Part shown: piece after piece, positions 36,701-46,000 of the stretch | Layout: each line of letters opens with the position of its first letter | How positions within the stretch are numbered: position 1 is the stretch's first letter | DNA from: Torymus aiolomorphi | Taxonomy: Eukaryota > Arthropoda > Insecta > Hymenoptera > Torymidae | Assembly: GCA_036365515.1 (NCBI GenBank) | Contig: CM070873.1 | Coordinates: 224,083,876-224,147,875 of the forward strand | Direction: 5' to 3' | Length of the DNA stretch: 64,000 nucleotides | Notes under the pieces: model-generated | Database searches by the model: none | The model's input: only the letters and a program-made list of their open reading frames with translations | Told to the model about the DNA's origin: nothing | Made by a program: the position numbers and the translations under genes

Positions 36701-39700
36701 TGATTTATCCATTAAAATTTTATACGCCTTTACATTTTCATCGTAACCTACAAAAATACCAGATTCTGCCTTTGCATCCCACTTTTTTCTTTTTTGTTTT
36801 GGTATGTGCGTGAACACAGGTGTTCCAAACACTCTTAAATGTAAAAAGTTAGTTTGTCTTTTATGCCATAGTTCATACGGAATCTTATTTTCAACATTTG
36901 TTTTTCTAGTACGATTCAAAACATAAGAAACTGTATTAATCGCTTCAGCCCATAGGCTTTTATTCAAACTACTTTTAATAAGAATCGTTCTAGCTGCTTC
37001 TACAAGTGTTCTGTTTTCTCTCTCTGCCTTGCCGTTTTGTTGCGGCGTATACGGGACGGTACGTTCATGTTTTATTCCATGCTTTTGTGTTAATTCAGAC
37101 ATTCGTTTATTTATGAATTCTAATCCATTATCAGTGCGTAAAATCTTAATTGATTTACCTGTTTCATTTTTCATTTTTAAAATAAATCCTTCAAAACATT
37201 TTGCTACTTCACTTTTATTTTTTAAATAATAAATTGTAACATAACTCGAATAGTCATCTTTGAATAAAAGAAAATAACGCGAACCACCGAGCGATTCTAC
37301 CTCCATCGGACCACATACGTCGGCATGAAGTAAATCTCCAACTTGTTTTGATTTTGATTCACTCATTTTAAACGGTAGTCTATGTATTTTACCATAAACA
37401 CAAGCCTCGCAAAAGAAATCAGTATCTTTCACTTTTATATTATTTTTAATCAATAGTTGCTTTACTTGTTCGCAATTTTGATGCACAAATCGTTCGTGCC
37501 ATAGTTTTAAGGTATTATCTTTATTTTTATTTTCTTTCAATTCATCGTTTTCTGAGTTATTTACTTCTTTTTTATTTATATTTACATTGTGCAATAAATT
37601 TACAACATTCTCTTTAATTTTAAATTTCATTTTGAAAATTTCTTTATTATTATTTCTCTCAGCTATTGCGACAATCTCTTTATTTTTATAAAAGGTACAT
37701 TTTACGTTAGATGATGTTAAAAATAAACCTTTCGCAAGAGCACTGCCCATCGAAAATAAATTAAAAGGTATATCGGGTACATACAATACATCTACAATAT
37801 TCTTTTCTACCCATACATTTTCGTTGAACGCAAGTATTTTTACATTTCCCTTACCTACTCCATCCACGATACGACCATCGCCTATACGGACCGGTACTGG
37901 ATTCTCGAAATCCTCCATAAACGTAAACAGCTCCTTGTTGCCACTCATGTGCGAAGAAGCTCCGGAGTCGAGAAGCCACATTGTTTTGTTTTCGTGTCCG
38001 CTGGTGTGGGTCAGTGTAAATGATGTTTCCTCGAATCCAATGAGAGAATTTTCGTTTTCGTTTCTGCTTGAATCCTTCTTCGAATTTTTATTTTCTGGAC
38101 GTTTCTGTTTGTTCTTTTCTAGAAACCAACAGTCTTTTCGATAATGGCCTTTTTTCTTGCAATTATAACATTCAACATCATGCATTTTTGCACTTTTTGC
38201 ATGTTCACTTGACGTTGAATTTTTTCCTTTTACAGACACTTTTTGCACATTTTTTGTTAACAAGGCTACACTTTGATCGTTTTTCTGTGACTTTTTTCTT
38301 GTTTCTTCCATTATCAGACGAGCAGTCAGATTATCAATCGTTTTTTCTTCTGTATTTGTTGATTCCCAAGCCGAAACAAAATGATTATACTCTTCTGGGA
38401 GAGTCATAATGATTTTCGTTATTAACATGCTGTCTGATATGGTTTCACCGAGAGCCTTCAATTTACAACACAAATCTTGAATTTTCGAAATGTTAGTTTC
38501 AATATCGTCACAGGAATTCTTTTGATAATTAAACCATTTTTGTTGTAGCAAATGAATACTCGTGTCAGATCTATTTTCATACACTTTAAGCAATTTCGCC
38601 CACATTTCCTTTGAACTGGAGCAGTTTATTATGTGCAGCATCGGCGAGTCTTCTATAGATGTTACTATATATTTTTGTGCAACACCATCGTTTTTTATCC
38701 ATTCAGCCAGCTCCTTTAGATATCTATCTTCCAAAAATGCATCTGCTTCTTTTTCTTCGTTCGTTGGAGCTACTGGTTTTGCGGTCGTTCCTTCTACGAT
38801 GTCATATATCCCTTTTGATATAAACATTATTTTTATTTGAAATTTCCATTTCGCCCAATTCTCACTTCCTTTCAATCTACAGATTTTTATTATTTCCTTC
38901 TCCATTGTTTCCTTTTGTTTATTTGCAGTCAAATACACAAGTATACACGTAATACACTTAACTTTATTTTTGTATTCGATTTGCACTGAAACACTTTATT
39001 TTTTAAGCCACTTTTGTTTTACTAGAGCCAGAAACTCTGGGCCCATAACCTGTTATTTATTATTAATACTTAATGAGAAAGAAAGGTGTGGTTTGTTTAG
39101 TATATATTTAATAATCTCAAATAAAAAGTGTACATGAGAATTACAACTTGGGCATGCGACCGCTTAGTTCGCTTGGCGTGAGCCGACTAACAGCACCGCA
39201 TGGCGCTCCTAATTAGTAAAAATCCAATCTATAGAGGGCGCGCATCCCTCATTGACGAGTGTGTGGTTTCTACTCAAACGCTATTATTTACGACACAAAT
39301 TATTAAAAAAAAATTCTTAACCTTGCTATGAAGATATCTAAAAATTTTTAGAGGAAGGGGTATCTTATAATCCTGATGTGCAGTGTCAAAACTGAGGCCA
39401 TAATCGGCTTCAACGGGTCAAAAACATGGTAATATCATATATAGTCTAGTCCATCGCGCAAATCACTTTTTTATTTTGTCGGCCTGTGTAATTCATTTAA
39501 TTTGGAAAAAGGGATTCTATGTAACTAATTGATAATATAAAATTATTGAATTAAAAAAATGTGAATTATAAATTCACAGAAATTTCATTATAAGTATTAA
39601 ATTCTTAGTCCGAGATAATGGGGAAAATATAAAAACATATCGAAAAATTATTTTTTTTTGTCACATGTTTTTCTTTTATCGGGATAAGAAAGTTGGATAC

Positions 39701-40613
39701 AAATAAATGTTCGAAAAATTTGTATACGTAATGTATACCATGAATAATTCATACACCAAACTTAAAATTCTTTACATTCCAAATCGTTTACTATCTGTTT
39801 AACCAATAAGCATAATAAGATACGTTTATTTTTATACAGAACATTATTATATTATTACCATGCAAAGTTTTTATTCCGAACAATTTGTTATTGGATTGTC
39901 TTTCATTAACTTTCATTTCCTGATAAGTAAATATATCGATTGCAAGTTCAATTTTTCCTTAAGGTAGTTTGGATAATTTAGAATAATTAATTAATTATAT
40001 TTAGAACAATTGATCAAATATTTCCAAAATTTACCCTCTGTAACTCCATATGAAATTTAAGGAATCAAATAAGTCCTTATACATTAAAATCGGATGAAAA
40101 ACAGAAAAGATTCTCGTATTTACTCGGTACTTTTTTAAACAGATAATATCCACTCTTGTAAATAAATTTTTTTTCCTAACGCATAAACTATCCCTCTCAT
40201 TAACATATATCGTTACTCTTCCGATCGGATTTGACCATACAAGAAACAAAAATTATTTTCCAACAAAACCTTTTCGGAATAAGGAACTACCTGAACTTCG
40301 ATATCTATTAATTTATTACTTATGAATATATTAACCTGAACAAGTTCCATGCTGGAAACTTGAATATCGAAGGGTTCGGCACCAGGACTGACGATTTTGA
40401 CGGTGAAGCCCATATCCTGAATGAAAACGACTTCTTGCTCGTTCCCAGATTCTTTATCTTTGTCTCTCTCACACTCGTACGTTTTCTCATCTTTGGACTG
40501 TTTGTCTTTGTTTTTTTCTTTTTCACCTTCCTTAGTGGCTTCGACTTCGCCCTTCTCGACAACTTCTGTCGAGTTACTCGCGTTACCGGCTTCCTCTCCA
40601 TTCTGCTTTGTAA
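27710..40613 (-). CDS. clu: clueless / CLUH, mitochondrial-mRNA-binding protein
   Basis: CLUH/clueless is a cytosolic RNA-binding protein needed for normal mitochondrial distribution and for expression of nuclear-encoded mitochondrial proteins. Fifteen exons are visible: 40613-40336, 33783-33361, 32808-32442, 32351-32215, 32075-31795, 31711-31585, 31506-31332, 31209-31007, 30926-30767, 30690-30485, 30352-30146, 30034-29591, 29505-29233, 28538-28413 and 28267-27710. All phases agree and give 1320 residues plus an unseen start. In order: a ubiquitin-like N-terminal region ([38 protein letters not shown]), the CLU domain ([60 protein letters not shown]), the central IF3p135-like part and TPR repeats ([20 protein letters not shown]). 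The first exon begins in phase 1. A phase-compatible candidate for the start is 42079-42037 (MNSRGSAAARPFWK), but this is a guess. One intron holds a Copia insertion. Confidence 0.95.
28560..29200. other. CLUH intron, no other feature
   Basis: AT-rich intronic DNA between the exons at 28413-28538 and 29233-29505. I see nothing else in it. Confidence 0.5.
32962..33300. mobile_element. 339-bp foldback MITE in a CLUH intron
   Basis: The left end ACAGGTCCATAAA and the right end TTTATGGGCCTGT belong to inverted arms of about 80 bp. Both arms contain AAGTGGCTGGTCC and TATTGTTATGTA-type blocks and their complements. Inner segments around 33045 and 33105 (CTCGAGAAATATC / TATTTCTCGAAG) also pair. A target duplication was not identified. 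Confidence 0.75.
34265..34509 (-). repeat. Copia 3' LTR
   Basis: This 245-bp LTR starts TGTCGTAAATAATAGCG in sense orientation. It is the partner of 39051-39295, with no difference found by eye. Confidence 0.93.
34510..34518 (-). other. Copia polypurine tract
   Basis: In sense orientation AAGTGGGAG abuts the 3' LTR. It is the expected priming site for plus-strand DNA. Confidence 0.7.
34547..38905 (-). CDS. Copia gag-pol polyprotein, intact
   Basis: One frame of about 1452 residues from the [20 protein letters not shown] start (upstream in-frame ATG at 38986 looks less natural). The order is Copia-type: a gag domain, a zinc knuckle [14 protein letters not shown] near residue 246, and an aspartic protease [13 protein letters not shown] near 308. 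Integrase follows, with an HHCC region from about 467, the catalytic D..DDYSSY block, TDNGLEF near 590 and [14 protein letters not shown]. An Asn/Glu repeat lies at about 790-855, then reverse transcriptase ([27 protein letters not shown] near 1133). RNase H closes the protein (YSDADFAG near 1300, STTESEFIA). No frameshift or stop is seen, so it could be active. Gag and pol are not separated by a frameshift, as in Drosophila copia. Confidence 0.95.
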   Translation of the reverse strand: MEKEIIKICRLKGSENWAKWKFQIKIMFISKGIYDIVEGTTAKPVAPTNEEKEADAFLEDRYLKELAEWIKNDGVAQKYIVTSIEDSPMLHIINCSSSKEMWAKLLKVYENRSDTSIHLLQQKWFNYQKNSCDDIETNISKIQDLCCKLKALGETISDSMLITKIIMTLPEEYNHFVSAWESTNTEEKTIDNLTARLIMEETRKKSQKNDQSVALLTKNVQKVSVKGKNSTSSEHAKSAKMHDVECYNCKKKGHYRKDCWFLEKNKQKRPENKNSKKDSSRNENENSLIGFEETSFTLTHTSGHENKTMWLLDSGASSHMSGNKELFTFMEDFENPVPVRIGDGRIVDGVGKGNVKILAFNENVWVEKNIVDVLYVPDIPFNLFSMGSALAKGLFLTSSNVKCTFYKNKEIVAIAERNNNKEIFKMKFKIKENVVNLLHNVNINKKEVNNSENDELKENKNKDNTLKLWHERFVHQNCEQVKQLLIKNNIKVKDTDFFCEACVYGKIHRLPFKMSESKSKQVGDLLHADVCGPMEVESLGGSRYFLLFKDDYSSYVTIYYLKNKSEVAKCFEGFILKMKNETGKSIKILRTDNGLEFINKRMSELTQKHGIKHERTVPYTPQQNGKAERENRTLVEAARTILIKSSLNKSLWAEAINTVSYVLNRTRKTNVENKIPYELWHKRQTNFLHLRVFGTPVFTHIPKQKRKKWDAKAESGIFVGYDENVKAYKILMDKSKEIKLHRDVIFLNELEKSHVKIEKDKYYYVKILNFENKLSLKNMNQNENNIHEENNRNEQIIENVENNYNEQIIENIENNRNEQIIENVENDQNEQIVEQIQNNYDEQSIEYNQNNFNEQLVEQAENNFDVNLENRDDVLSNVSEQSLHENDENIVMENPVNNNENESYNLRSRNINRQPERLGIPLIYDDNFDIEELFMCQISNPTNYNDAINSKDAHKWKQAMKVEFDSLLKNSTWKYVKAPSNVKILKNRWVFSTKTNKENGDKIYKARLVARGDEQRSGIDYYETFSPVARHDSIRIFLSVAASERMYLVQFDVIAAFLYGKLKEIIYMYQPQGFSNGKNEICKLDKSLYGLKQSAKCWNEKFVKHLELFNIYATNADPCLFVSKDKTEKIMLTIHVDDGIIACKNKQKIQNLISHLQKDFRMTICKLNVFLGIEITRLANGCLFINQSEFVKTIVKRFNMENANEVCTPFDPQTKLENFENDNILSNIPYKEAIGSLMFLAIVSRPDISFSVGVLSRYADKPAQGHWNCVKRLIRYLKGTLDYGIVYGNNNLSKHVQFNAYSDADFAGEYETRRSTSGYVIKLGNDIISWSSKKQKSVALSTTESEFIAACGAVQQLIWLDRVLREIIDCSFQTPVLYIDNQSTIKIIKNPQFHCRTKHIDVKYNFIRERYHENFYMIKYVCSKNQQADIFTKGLSRENFERLRNDIGICKM
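36341..36545 (-). repeat. tandem repeats in the Copia integrase-RT linker
   Basis: About ten degenerate units encode variants of [11 protein letters not shown] ([33 protein letters not shown]). The unit length is about 33-36 bases. Confidence 0.8.
39035..39050 (-). other. Copia primer-binding site, half-tRNA type
   Basis: In sense orientation the 5' LTR is followed at once by GGTTATGGGCCCAGAG. This is complementary to the anticodon stem-loop of initiator tRNA-Met (CTGGGCCCATAACC), not to a tRNA 3' end. Drosophila copia is known to prime from a 5' half of initiator tRNA-Met in this way. Confidence 0.85.
39051..39295 (-). repeat. Copia 5' LTR
   Basis: The 245-bp partner of 34265-34509. The adjoining CAAAT at 39296-39300 repeats the pentamer before the other LTR. 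Confidence 0.93.
39486..40335. other. CLUH intron sequence
   Basis: AT-rich intronic DNA between the split inverted-repeat element and the first visible CLUH exon. I see no other feature. Confidence 0.45.
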
Positions 40614-41024
40614 CTGTAAAAACATTTGAAAGAAAAAAAAATTAAGTTTTTACTTATGATAACTTTTATAAAAATAATATTTGAACTGTATATTAAACAT
40701 ACATAAAACTTAATGGTGTATTGCTCAGAATAATTAGAACCATCTTTTTTATATTTGCGAAGATAGTTGTAGTATTTTTTATTATTGGAATATTTTTATA
40801 ATTTTTTCATAAATATATACAGTCGTTGTTTATTTAAAAATATTTAAGTGAATTCATTTTATTTTGTTATTAAATTCTACACGAATAATATAGACTTCAT
40901 AATTTTTAATTATCTTATCTTTCTTAGGTTTTCATATCCTGTTTTTAATTTATAGAGGTTTCCTTTATTGCATTTTAGCTGTAGGTATAGTGATGTAAGT
41001 GTGTAGTTTGAGAAGCTATTCTAT

Positions 41025-41668
41025 ATGTCAAATTCCACATTTAATGAGCCCTTTTCCATCCCAAAACTGCCGAATTTTTTTGTTTAACATACCTTCTGCA
41101 CACAGTATTTGTCCATGTGTATACCTTATATAATACATAGAGAAGTCTTATGTAATGAAGAAATTAGAGTCTTATGACACTGTTTTAACAGTATATCAAA
41201 TTTTCTTATGGAAATTTAACATGAGGAAAATAGGTAAAAAGTAATTACCGATATGATTAGCCAATATTGAGCTTCTTAAAACGTCAACAAAATTTCCCAT
41301 AAGAAAAAATTAAAGTAGAAGAAAAAATGAGTTTTAATTTTTCTAAAAATCTTTAGAATTCCTTAAATCCGCGAAAAACTATTTTCTTCAACTTTAATTT
41401 TCTTCTTATGGAAAATTCGTTGATGCCTTTAATTATCATCAGTGATTACTTTTCGTCCATTTTTTCCATGTTAAACTTCCATAAGAATAGCTGATCTGCA
41501 GTTAAAACAGTATTACAAGACCGTTTTCGATTGTTCAACATTTTTCTTGTCTATTTATAAAGTATAAAGGTCGAGAAAAATCATGTGCGAAAGGTGTAAT
41601 AAAAAAAAAAAAAATGTTCGACAGTTTCGGGACGGAAAAAGGTCATCTTAAATGTAAAATGGCTCATA
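41025..41668. mobile_element. about 640-bp foldback element
   Basis: Outer arms pair (ACATTTAATGAGCCCTTTTC with AAAAAGGTCATCTTAAATGT). Inner arms contain TTATGGAAATTTAACATG and CATGTTAAACTTCCATAAG. Parts of the arms resemble 55300-55680 and 56380-56520, so a related element occurs at about 55-56.6 kb. Confidence 0.65.
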
Positions 41669-41939
41669 TGAAAGTATACTAAATTGCAAAGTTACTTGAG
41701 ATACAACAATCTATGTTTTCTATTCTTCAATTTCAGTGATTCCCCTCACGATTGTTCTAATAACAATACCTATACTATCCCTGTTATGATGCAAATTAGA
41801 AGGAGAATTTCAAAGGAACAAAGTAAAGCCCGAGACATGCGGGCGACGGCGTTCCCCTACACACGCAAAATCATTCGATCTATCTCGAGCCATAATGACA
41901 CAGCGCCCGAGACTCTCCCGTAATATTTTCGCATCTCAA

Positions 41940-42700
41940 AACTCAGCGAGTCGTGCCTGATGGCGTATGTCCCGCATAGTCTAGACAAGCGCGAGCAGCG
42001 AGGATAACAAAACCGGCCCTGAACTTGGGTGGGTACTTTTCCAAAATGGCCGAGCAGCTGCGGACCCTCGGCTATTCATTAACACCGTGACCGCCTCTCT
42101 CCAACTTTTCCGTGATACTCGCAAAACTCGTGAGCGTCGAAGCGTCGGCTGCGTCCATCGACATCGCAGGAGGGCACGCCACAGAACATGCGGCCCGTCA
42201 TGAGATAAAGGGACGACGGCGTCGTCGTATGCGTATATAGCGGGTGAAAGCGATGGCCAAGAGAGTGTGTGGTGTGTGTGAGAGAGAGAGAGAAAGAGAG
42301 AGAAGCGGGTGCACACATAGGAGAGGTGCGCGCGCGAGTGCAGCGTGTGCGCCTCCCGGGGCTTATAAATAAACGGCAATGTAAATAGTGCGCACTCTCG
42401 AATGCCGTACTATTTCCATCGATCTTTATATACATGCGCGCAGGGGCTTAAAGGCGTGTGTGCGCTCTGTGACATCCATCCGATGCCGTTCGATCGGCTC
42501 TTGCTGTCTCGCCGCGTCGTCAGGCGGGGCTGTGCGCCGATTTCTCGACTCTCCTCGCGCTGCTCGCATGGCCGCCTCGGGCCATTTTCTCAATTTCCGG
42601 CGGAGCAGGTATTAAGGGCTCGCGCGCGTATAGCTTCATGGCTGTATATTAGATGTTCCGATATATCGGTTGCTTTAGTGTTCTATGTTGTAAAACTACG
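41940..42700. promoter_or_regulatory. CpG-rich region, probable CLUH start
   Basis: This patch is GC/CpG-rich, with GTGTGTGAGAGAGAGAGAGA near 42270 and many CGCG steps. It lies upstream of the first recognised CLUH exon and is the most likely place for the promoter and first exon. A minus-strand ATG at 42079 followed by a GTACCC donor at 42036 is phase-compatible with the exon at 40613. I rate that model weak. Confidence 0.4.
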
Positions 42701-44098
42701 ATTTGGTCGTCATTGTTTTGTTATCTCATGATGGCTTGAGATAATTAACGATTAAAAGTTTGAGTGCGACAACACTAATTAGTTTGCAATGTTTAGTAAG
42801 TTTCGTCCGATATTCTCATATAATCAGCTGGTTTTGAAAGATTAGAATTCGTTGATGTGATAATTATACTACTGCATCATTATTTTTATGAAAATTTATT
42901 ACTTTATATTTTTACGAAATAGAAAACAGAAGAATTTTTTTTTATTTATAATAATAATAGTAAGTGACAATTTGGCATGATAATGGGATGATAATGGGAT
43001 GAGGAGGAAGGCATTAAAAATTACAATAATTTTAAAAGCAGTGTGTATCATGTAAGAAATTTATTTATTCATAAAAATGTATGGTGGTATAATAAAAATT
43101 CGTCTAAAAGTATTTAAAAGTAAACCCAACCCACAGTCACACATTTATTCGAAATTCACTTAATCACAAGAAGTGGTTAATAGATCGAAAATTATCTAAA
43201 AATATATCTTATACCAAATGTCAAACATTTGTTGGAAATTGATCTAAAAGTCTATTTAAAAGAATAAAAAAATTATCTTATACATATATTGAAGAATATG
43301 CTTTAAATTCATTAAAATTCGCATATATCATATTCGCATTTAAAAGAATGCATTTAAAAACTTATAAAAGGTATATCTTAATTAGTATAAAAATGTTTAC
43401 GCAATCATGGTTAAAATTTATCAAAAAAATCTGTAAAGGCTACATCGCCCTCTTACAAGTCACATATCGATTTATTGCCAACGCATCTAAAGATATTTTA
43501 ATTTCGCAAATTTGTCGCAAACTGTTATAAAAAAAAAGGCGCCGAAAGTCAAAAGCCTCTGCTTCTTCTCAAATTTTGCAAGAATCTACTAATCATTAAT
43601 AAATCACATTATTTCATCAGAAATTTCGAAAAAAAAAAAAATTACAATTATCCGTACGAGTCGAGCGCCAAAAGTTACAAAACAATTAAAATCGTGTACA
43701 AAATTGTGGAAGCCTCTTGTAGGCTCGTGCCAGGTCTGGAACGGCGCAGCCCCATCTTCCCAAGGTATAAACCGCCATGCCGGCGCTGGCAGCTGCGCTG
43801 CTCCCGTACCCCACGATGCACCGCCATGTAAAACCGAAAAAGAAAAGGAAAGAAAAATGCATGCGCGCGTCGGCAACAGCAGCAGCCGCAGCAGCACGTG
43901 CGTATATCTCTGAGTGTATTGTATATTATATGTGAAGTGTTGTACGGCGGCGTGGCGCTCGCATCACGAAAAATATTTTCTCATTGTCACCCAACCACCC
44001 ATGCGTCGAAGCCCCGCAGATAAGTAGGAACTGCCCCCATTGCCCGTCGAGGACGGCGCCGCTCTTGGTGGCATCGTCGTCGGGGCTTCCATCTCGCA
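42701..44098. other. region without a supported gene
   Basis: The first 900 bases are AT-rich. The part from 43700 is GC-rich and probably forms the 3' end of the neighbouring minus-strand gene. Open frames here have no family resemblance. Confidence 0.4.
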
Positions 44099-44896
44099 TC
44101 AGAGGTACGGCACCATCACAAACTCCTCCACAGCCTCGACGAAGACATACTCGTCCTCGATGTCGCTGACCGACGGCAGGGCTCTGGTGCGCGGCATCTC
44201 CGACAGGATCTCGTCGATCTGATCGGTGATGGTGCGCCGGCTGTACGCGGACATCATCTGGGGCGGCTTGCTGCCCGGCGAGACCGCCATTACCTGCGGT
44301 ACGAGCTTTGGCGGGGTCCTGCTGTACGTCCCGGGTATCTCTCTGTGCCTGGTGGGCGGACTGGGGGCCTTCCGCGGGACGGAGTCTCTGCGCGGGCGAC
44401 GCTCGGAATGGATGAACACGCGCTCGCACTCCGCGCGGTCGAGCCTCCGCGAGGGCATCGGCAGTGCGCGCTGGCTCGGCATCGGCTGATAGGCGTCCTC
44501 CTTGCCGTCCACCTCGTCGTTTGACTGTTCGTCTTCCTTGCCGTCCACCTCGTCGTTTGACTGTTTGTCTTCCTTGCCGTCCACCTCGTCGTTTGACTGT
44601 TTGTCTTCCTTGCCGTCCACCTCGTCGTTTGACTGTTTGTCCGTGCTGCACTTGTGGTTCTGGCACTCGAGGCAGCGCTGCTCCGCCGCGGGCACGATGG
44701 GCGCCGTGTCGCCTTTCGGGATCTCGTACAGATTTATGTTGGTGATGTAGTCGGCTACCTTCGCGATCTTCATCCGGTCCTCCTGCTTATCGAGCGCCTC
44801 TTTGGCTTCTTTAGCCTGCCGGGCCTCGCGCTTCTCCTTTATGCGGTCGATATGCTTGCGGATCGGCTGCATGCACTTTTTCGCGAATTTCTCCAT
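44099..44896 (-). CDS. unrecognised 265-residue protein with 4 x 12-residue repeats
   Basis: I do not recognise this protein. It is a single open frame starting MEKFAKKCMQPIRKHIDRIK. Residues 1-48 are basic and charged, probably helical. C75, C78 and C83 form a small CLECQNHKC cluster. Four 12-residue units KQSNDEVDGKED (residues about 86-133) follow. A Pro/Arg-rich middle ends in an acidic hydrophobic tail (DIEDEYVFVEAVEEFVMVPY). There is no signal peptide or membrane span. GC content is far above the surrounding DNA, and third positions are strongly GC. A possible acceptor, CCTCCCTACAG, lies just before the ATG, so a 5' untranslated exon may exist. The opposite strand is also open for long stretches because of composition, so coding status needs transcript support. 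Confidence 0.6.
   Translation of the reverse strand: MEKFAKKCMQPIRKHIDRIKEKREARQAKEAKEALDKQEDRMKIAKVADYITNINLYEIPKGDTAPIVPAAEQRCLECQNHKCSTDKQSNDEVDGKEDKQSNDEVDGKEDKQSNDEVDGKEDEQSNDEVDGKEDAYQPMPSQRALPMPSRRLDRAECERVFIHSERRPRRDSVPRKAPSPPTRHREIPGTYSRTPPKLVPQVMAVSPGSKPPQMMSAYSRRTITDQIDEILSEMPRTRALPSVSDIEDEYVFVEAVEEFVMVPYL
44500..44645. repeat. 36-bp tandem repeat, four copies
   Basis: The plus-strand unit contains CCGTCCACCTCGTCGTTTGA. Four units differ at only one or two positions. They are in frame with the minus-strand protein and encode KQSNDEVDGKED. Confidence 0.9.
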
Positions 44897-45245
44897 CGTT
44901 TCGTTTACTGTAGGGAGGTTGCTTGCTTACTAACAGGACGCTGCGACGCCGAAATTTTCCGAGGCTCGCTCGATCCCTCTCTGTGGAGCGAGAAAAGGTC
45001 CGCAGAGGGGGGCCAGACAGCGGCTTTCGGTTTGTTTTCCTGTCCCCCACCCAGGGCCTGGAAAAGCTGCGACGGTTTCCGTCGGGTCCGAAAATAGAGG
45101 GCGCTAGAGAGAAAGCGATTTTCGGCTTTCCTGTTTCTAGTGTTGAATGTATGCGTATGTGTGTGTACGCTCGCGCGTGTTCCATCAGCTCAGAGGGCCA
45201 CAGAGTATCGGAAAACGCACCATCAGCGAGACCCGCGAAGTTCAA
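44897..45245. promoter_or_regulatory. GC-rich upstream region of the unrecognised gene
   Basis: GC-rich DNA with a GTGTGTGTACGCTCGCGCGTG tract near 45160. It is a plausible promoter or 5' leader for the minus-strand gene that starts at 44896. Confidence 0.35.
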
Positions 45246-45776
45246 AAAAATTTTCCGAGTTTGTTATATAGAAACATTGCATTGTGAGAAAGTCTTTTAC
45301 TTATTCGAGGCAATGTATGCTCAACAAATTGTATGTAAGTACATTCACATTGTTCACTGCAAGTCAAACAAACCAAAGGTGTGAAATTAACTACCGATAG
45401 TCAAGTAATGCAATCAACTCTCCGAAGCAACTGCATGACTTTTTTCAGAAATGCAATCAAATTTGTTCATCCTTCTATACAAATTAAACACAAGAAAGTA
45501 CTGAAATCAATTTATTGTAGTCAAGTACCCATAAGTTAACTTAACTAAGATAATAGAACTTTTCGTGCCTTGGGCGTAAAGTTACATTTTACACCCACGT
45601 TGTGGTAATGAGTCCGAGGGCTAACGAAGTTGGCTTCAGGGATTATTTATCACATAAGAACATAAAATCTTACGCCCGTTGTACGAGCATTATTTTTCCT
45701 CTCGAGGGCGCAAAGTGTACCTCCGTAAAACCTTTTTATTTTGCAAAAATACTGTAAACTCTTTTTGCGGTTCAAG

Positions 45777-46000
45777 ATGTGTCTGAAGTTTGCATCGTTG
45801 GAATGCAACGGAATAATTTTTTACAATTGCTTTAAGTTATTAAACAATGGAAATTTTATCCAAACCTTCGTTATAAAGCTACTCTATACTATAAAAAATT
45901 AAATCTACACACAAAATTAATATTAATTAGTATAAACGTGAATTAAAATGAATTATTTTTTTATTTCATTGCGCCCCAACGTTGCAAACTTCAGACCCAT
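45777..46000. mobile_element. 224-bp MITE with 8-bp target duplication, copy 1
   Basis: The ends ATGTGTCTGAAGTTTGCA and TGCAAACTTCAGACCCAT are inverted repeats (with one difference). The element is flanked by GGTTCAAG on both sides (45769-45776 and 46001-46008). Copy 2 is at 55385-55610. An 8-bp duplication fits hAT or P-like transposition. There is no coding capacity. Confidence 0.85.

Larger units (their letters stand above)
34265..39295 (-). mobile_element. complete Copia-type LTR retrotransposon in a CLUH intron
   Basis: The element is 5031 bp long with two 245-bp LTRs that I read as identical. It has TG...CA ends and a 5-bp target duplication CAAAT (34260-34264 and 39296-39300). It lies on the minus strand, the same sense as CLUH. 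A single long frame encodes all Copia domains without a stop. Identical LTRs imply a recent insertion, possibly one that is polymorphic in the population. Its LTR may supply polyadenylation or promoter signals inside CLUH. Confidence 0.95.
33891..39485. mobile_element. older inverted-repeat element split by the Copia insertion
   Basis: The left arm at about 33891-34035 and the right arm at about 39346-39485 are diverged inverted copies. Both contain AAGTGATTTGCGCGATGGA and TGAAGCCG...ATG..CT.AGTTTT..CACTGCAC.TCAG. Removing the Copia element and one 5-bp duplication would restore an inverted-repeat element of roughly 560 bp. Confidence 0.65.

Noticed and set aside
41981..42435. 100-130 codon minus-strand frames in the CpG-rich patch
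   Set aside because: They run through GA/GT microsatellite text and lack family resemblance. Only the short 42079 start candidate is kept, as a weak idea.
44500..44645. CRISPR-like array
   Set aside because: The 36-bp units are directly adjacent with no spacers and are in frame with a coding sequence, in a eukaryotic genome.
44226..44750. plus-strand proteins over the 36-bp repeats
   Set aside because: The minus-strand frame is longer, has a balanced composition and a sensible start. The plus frames are Ser/Cys/Arg-rich products of the same repeats. Some doubt remains.
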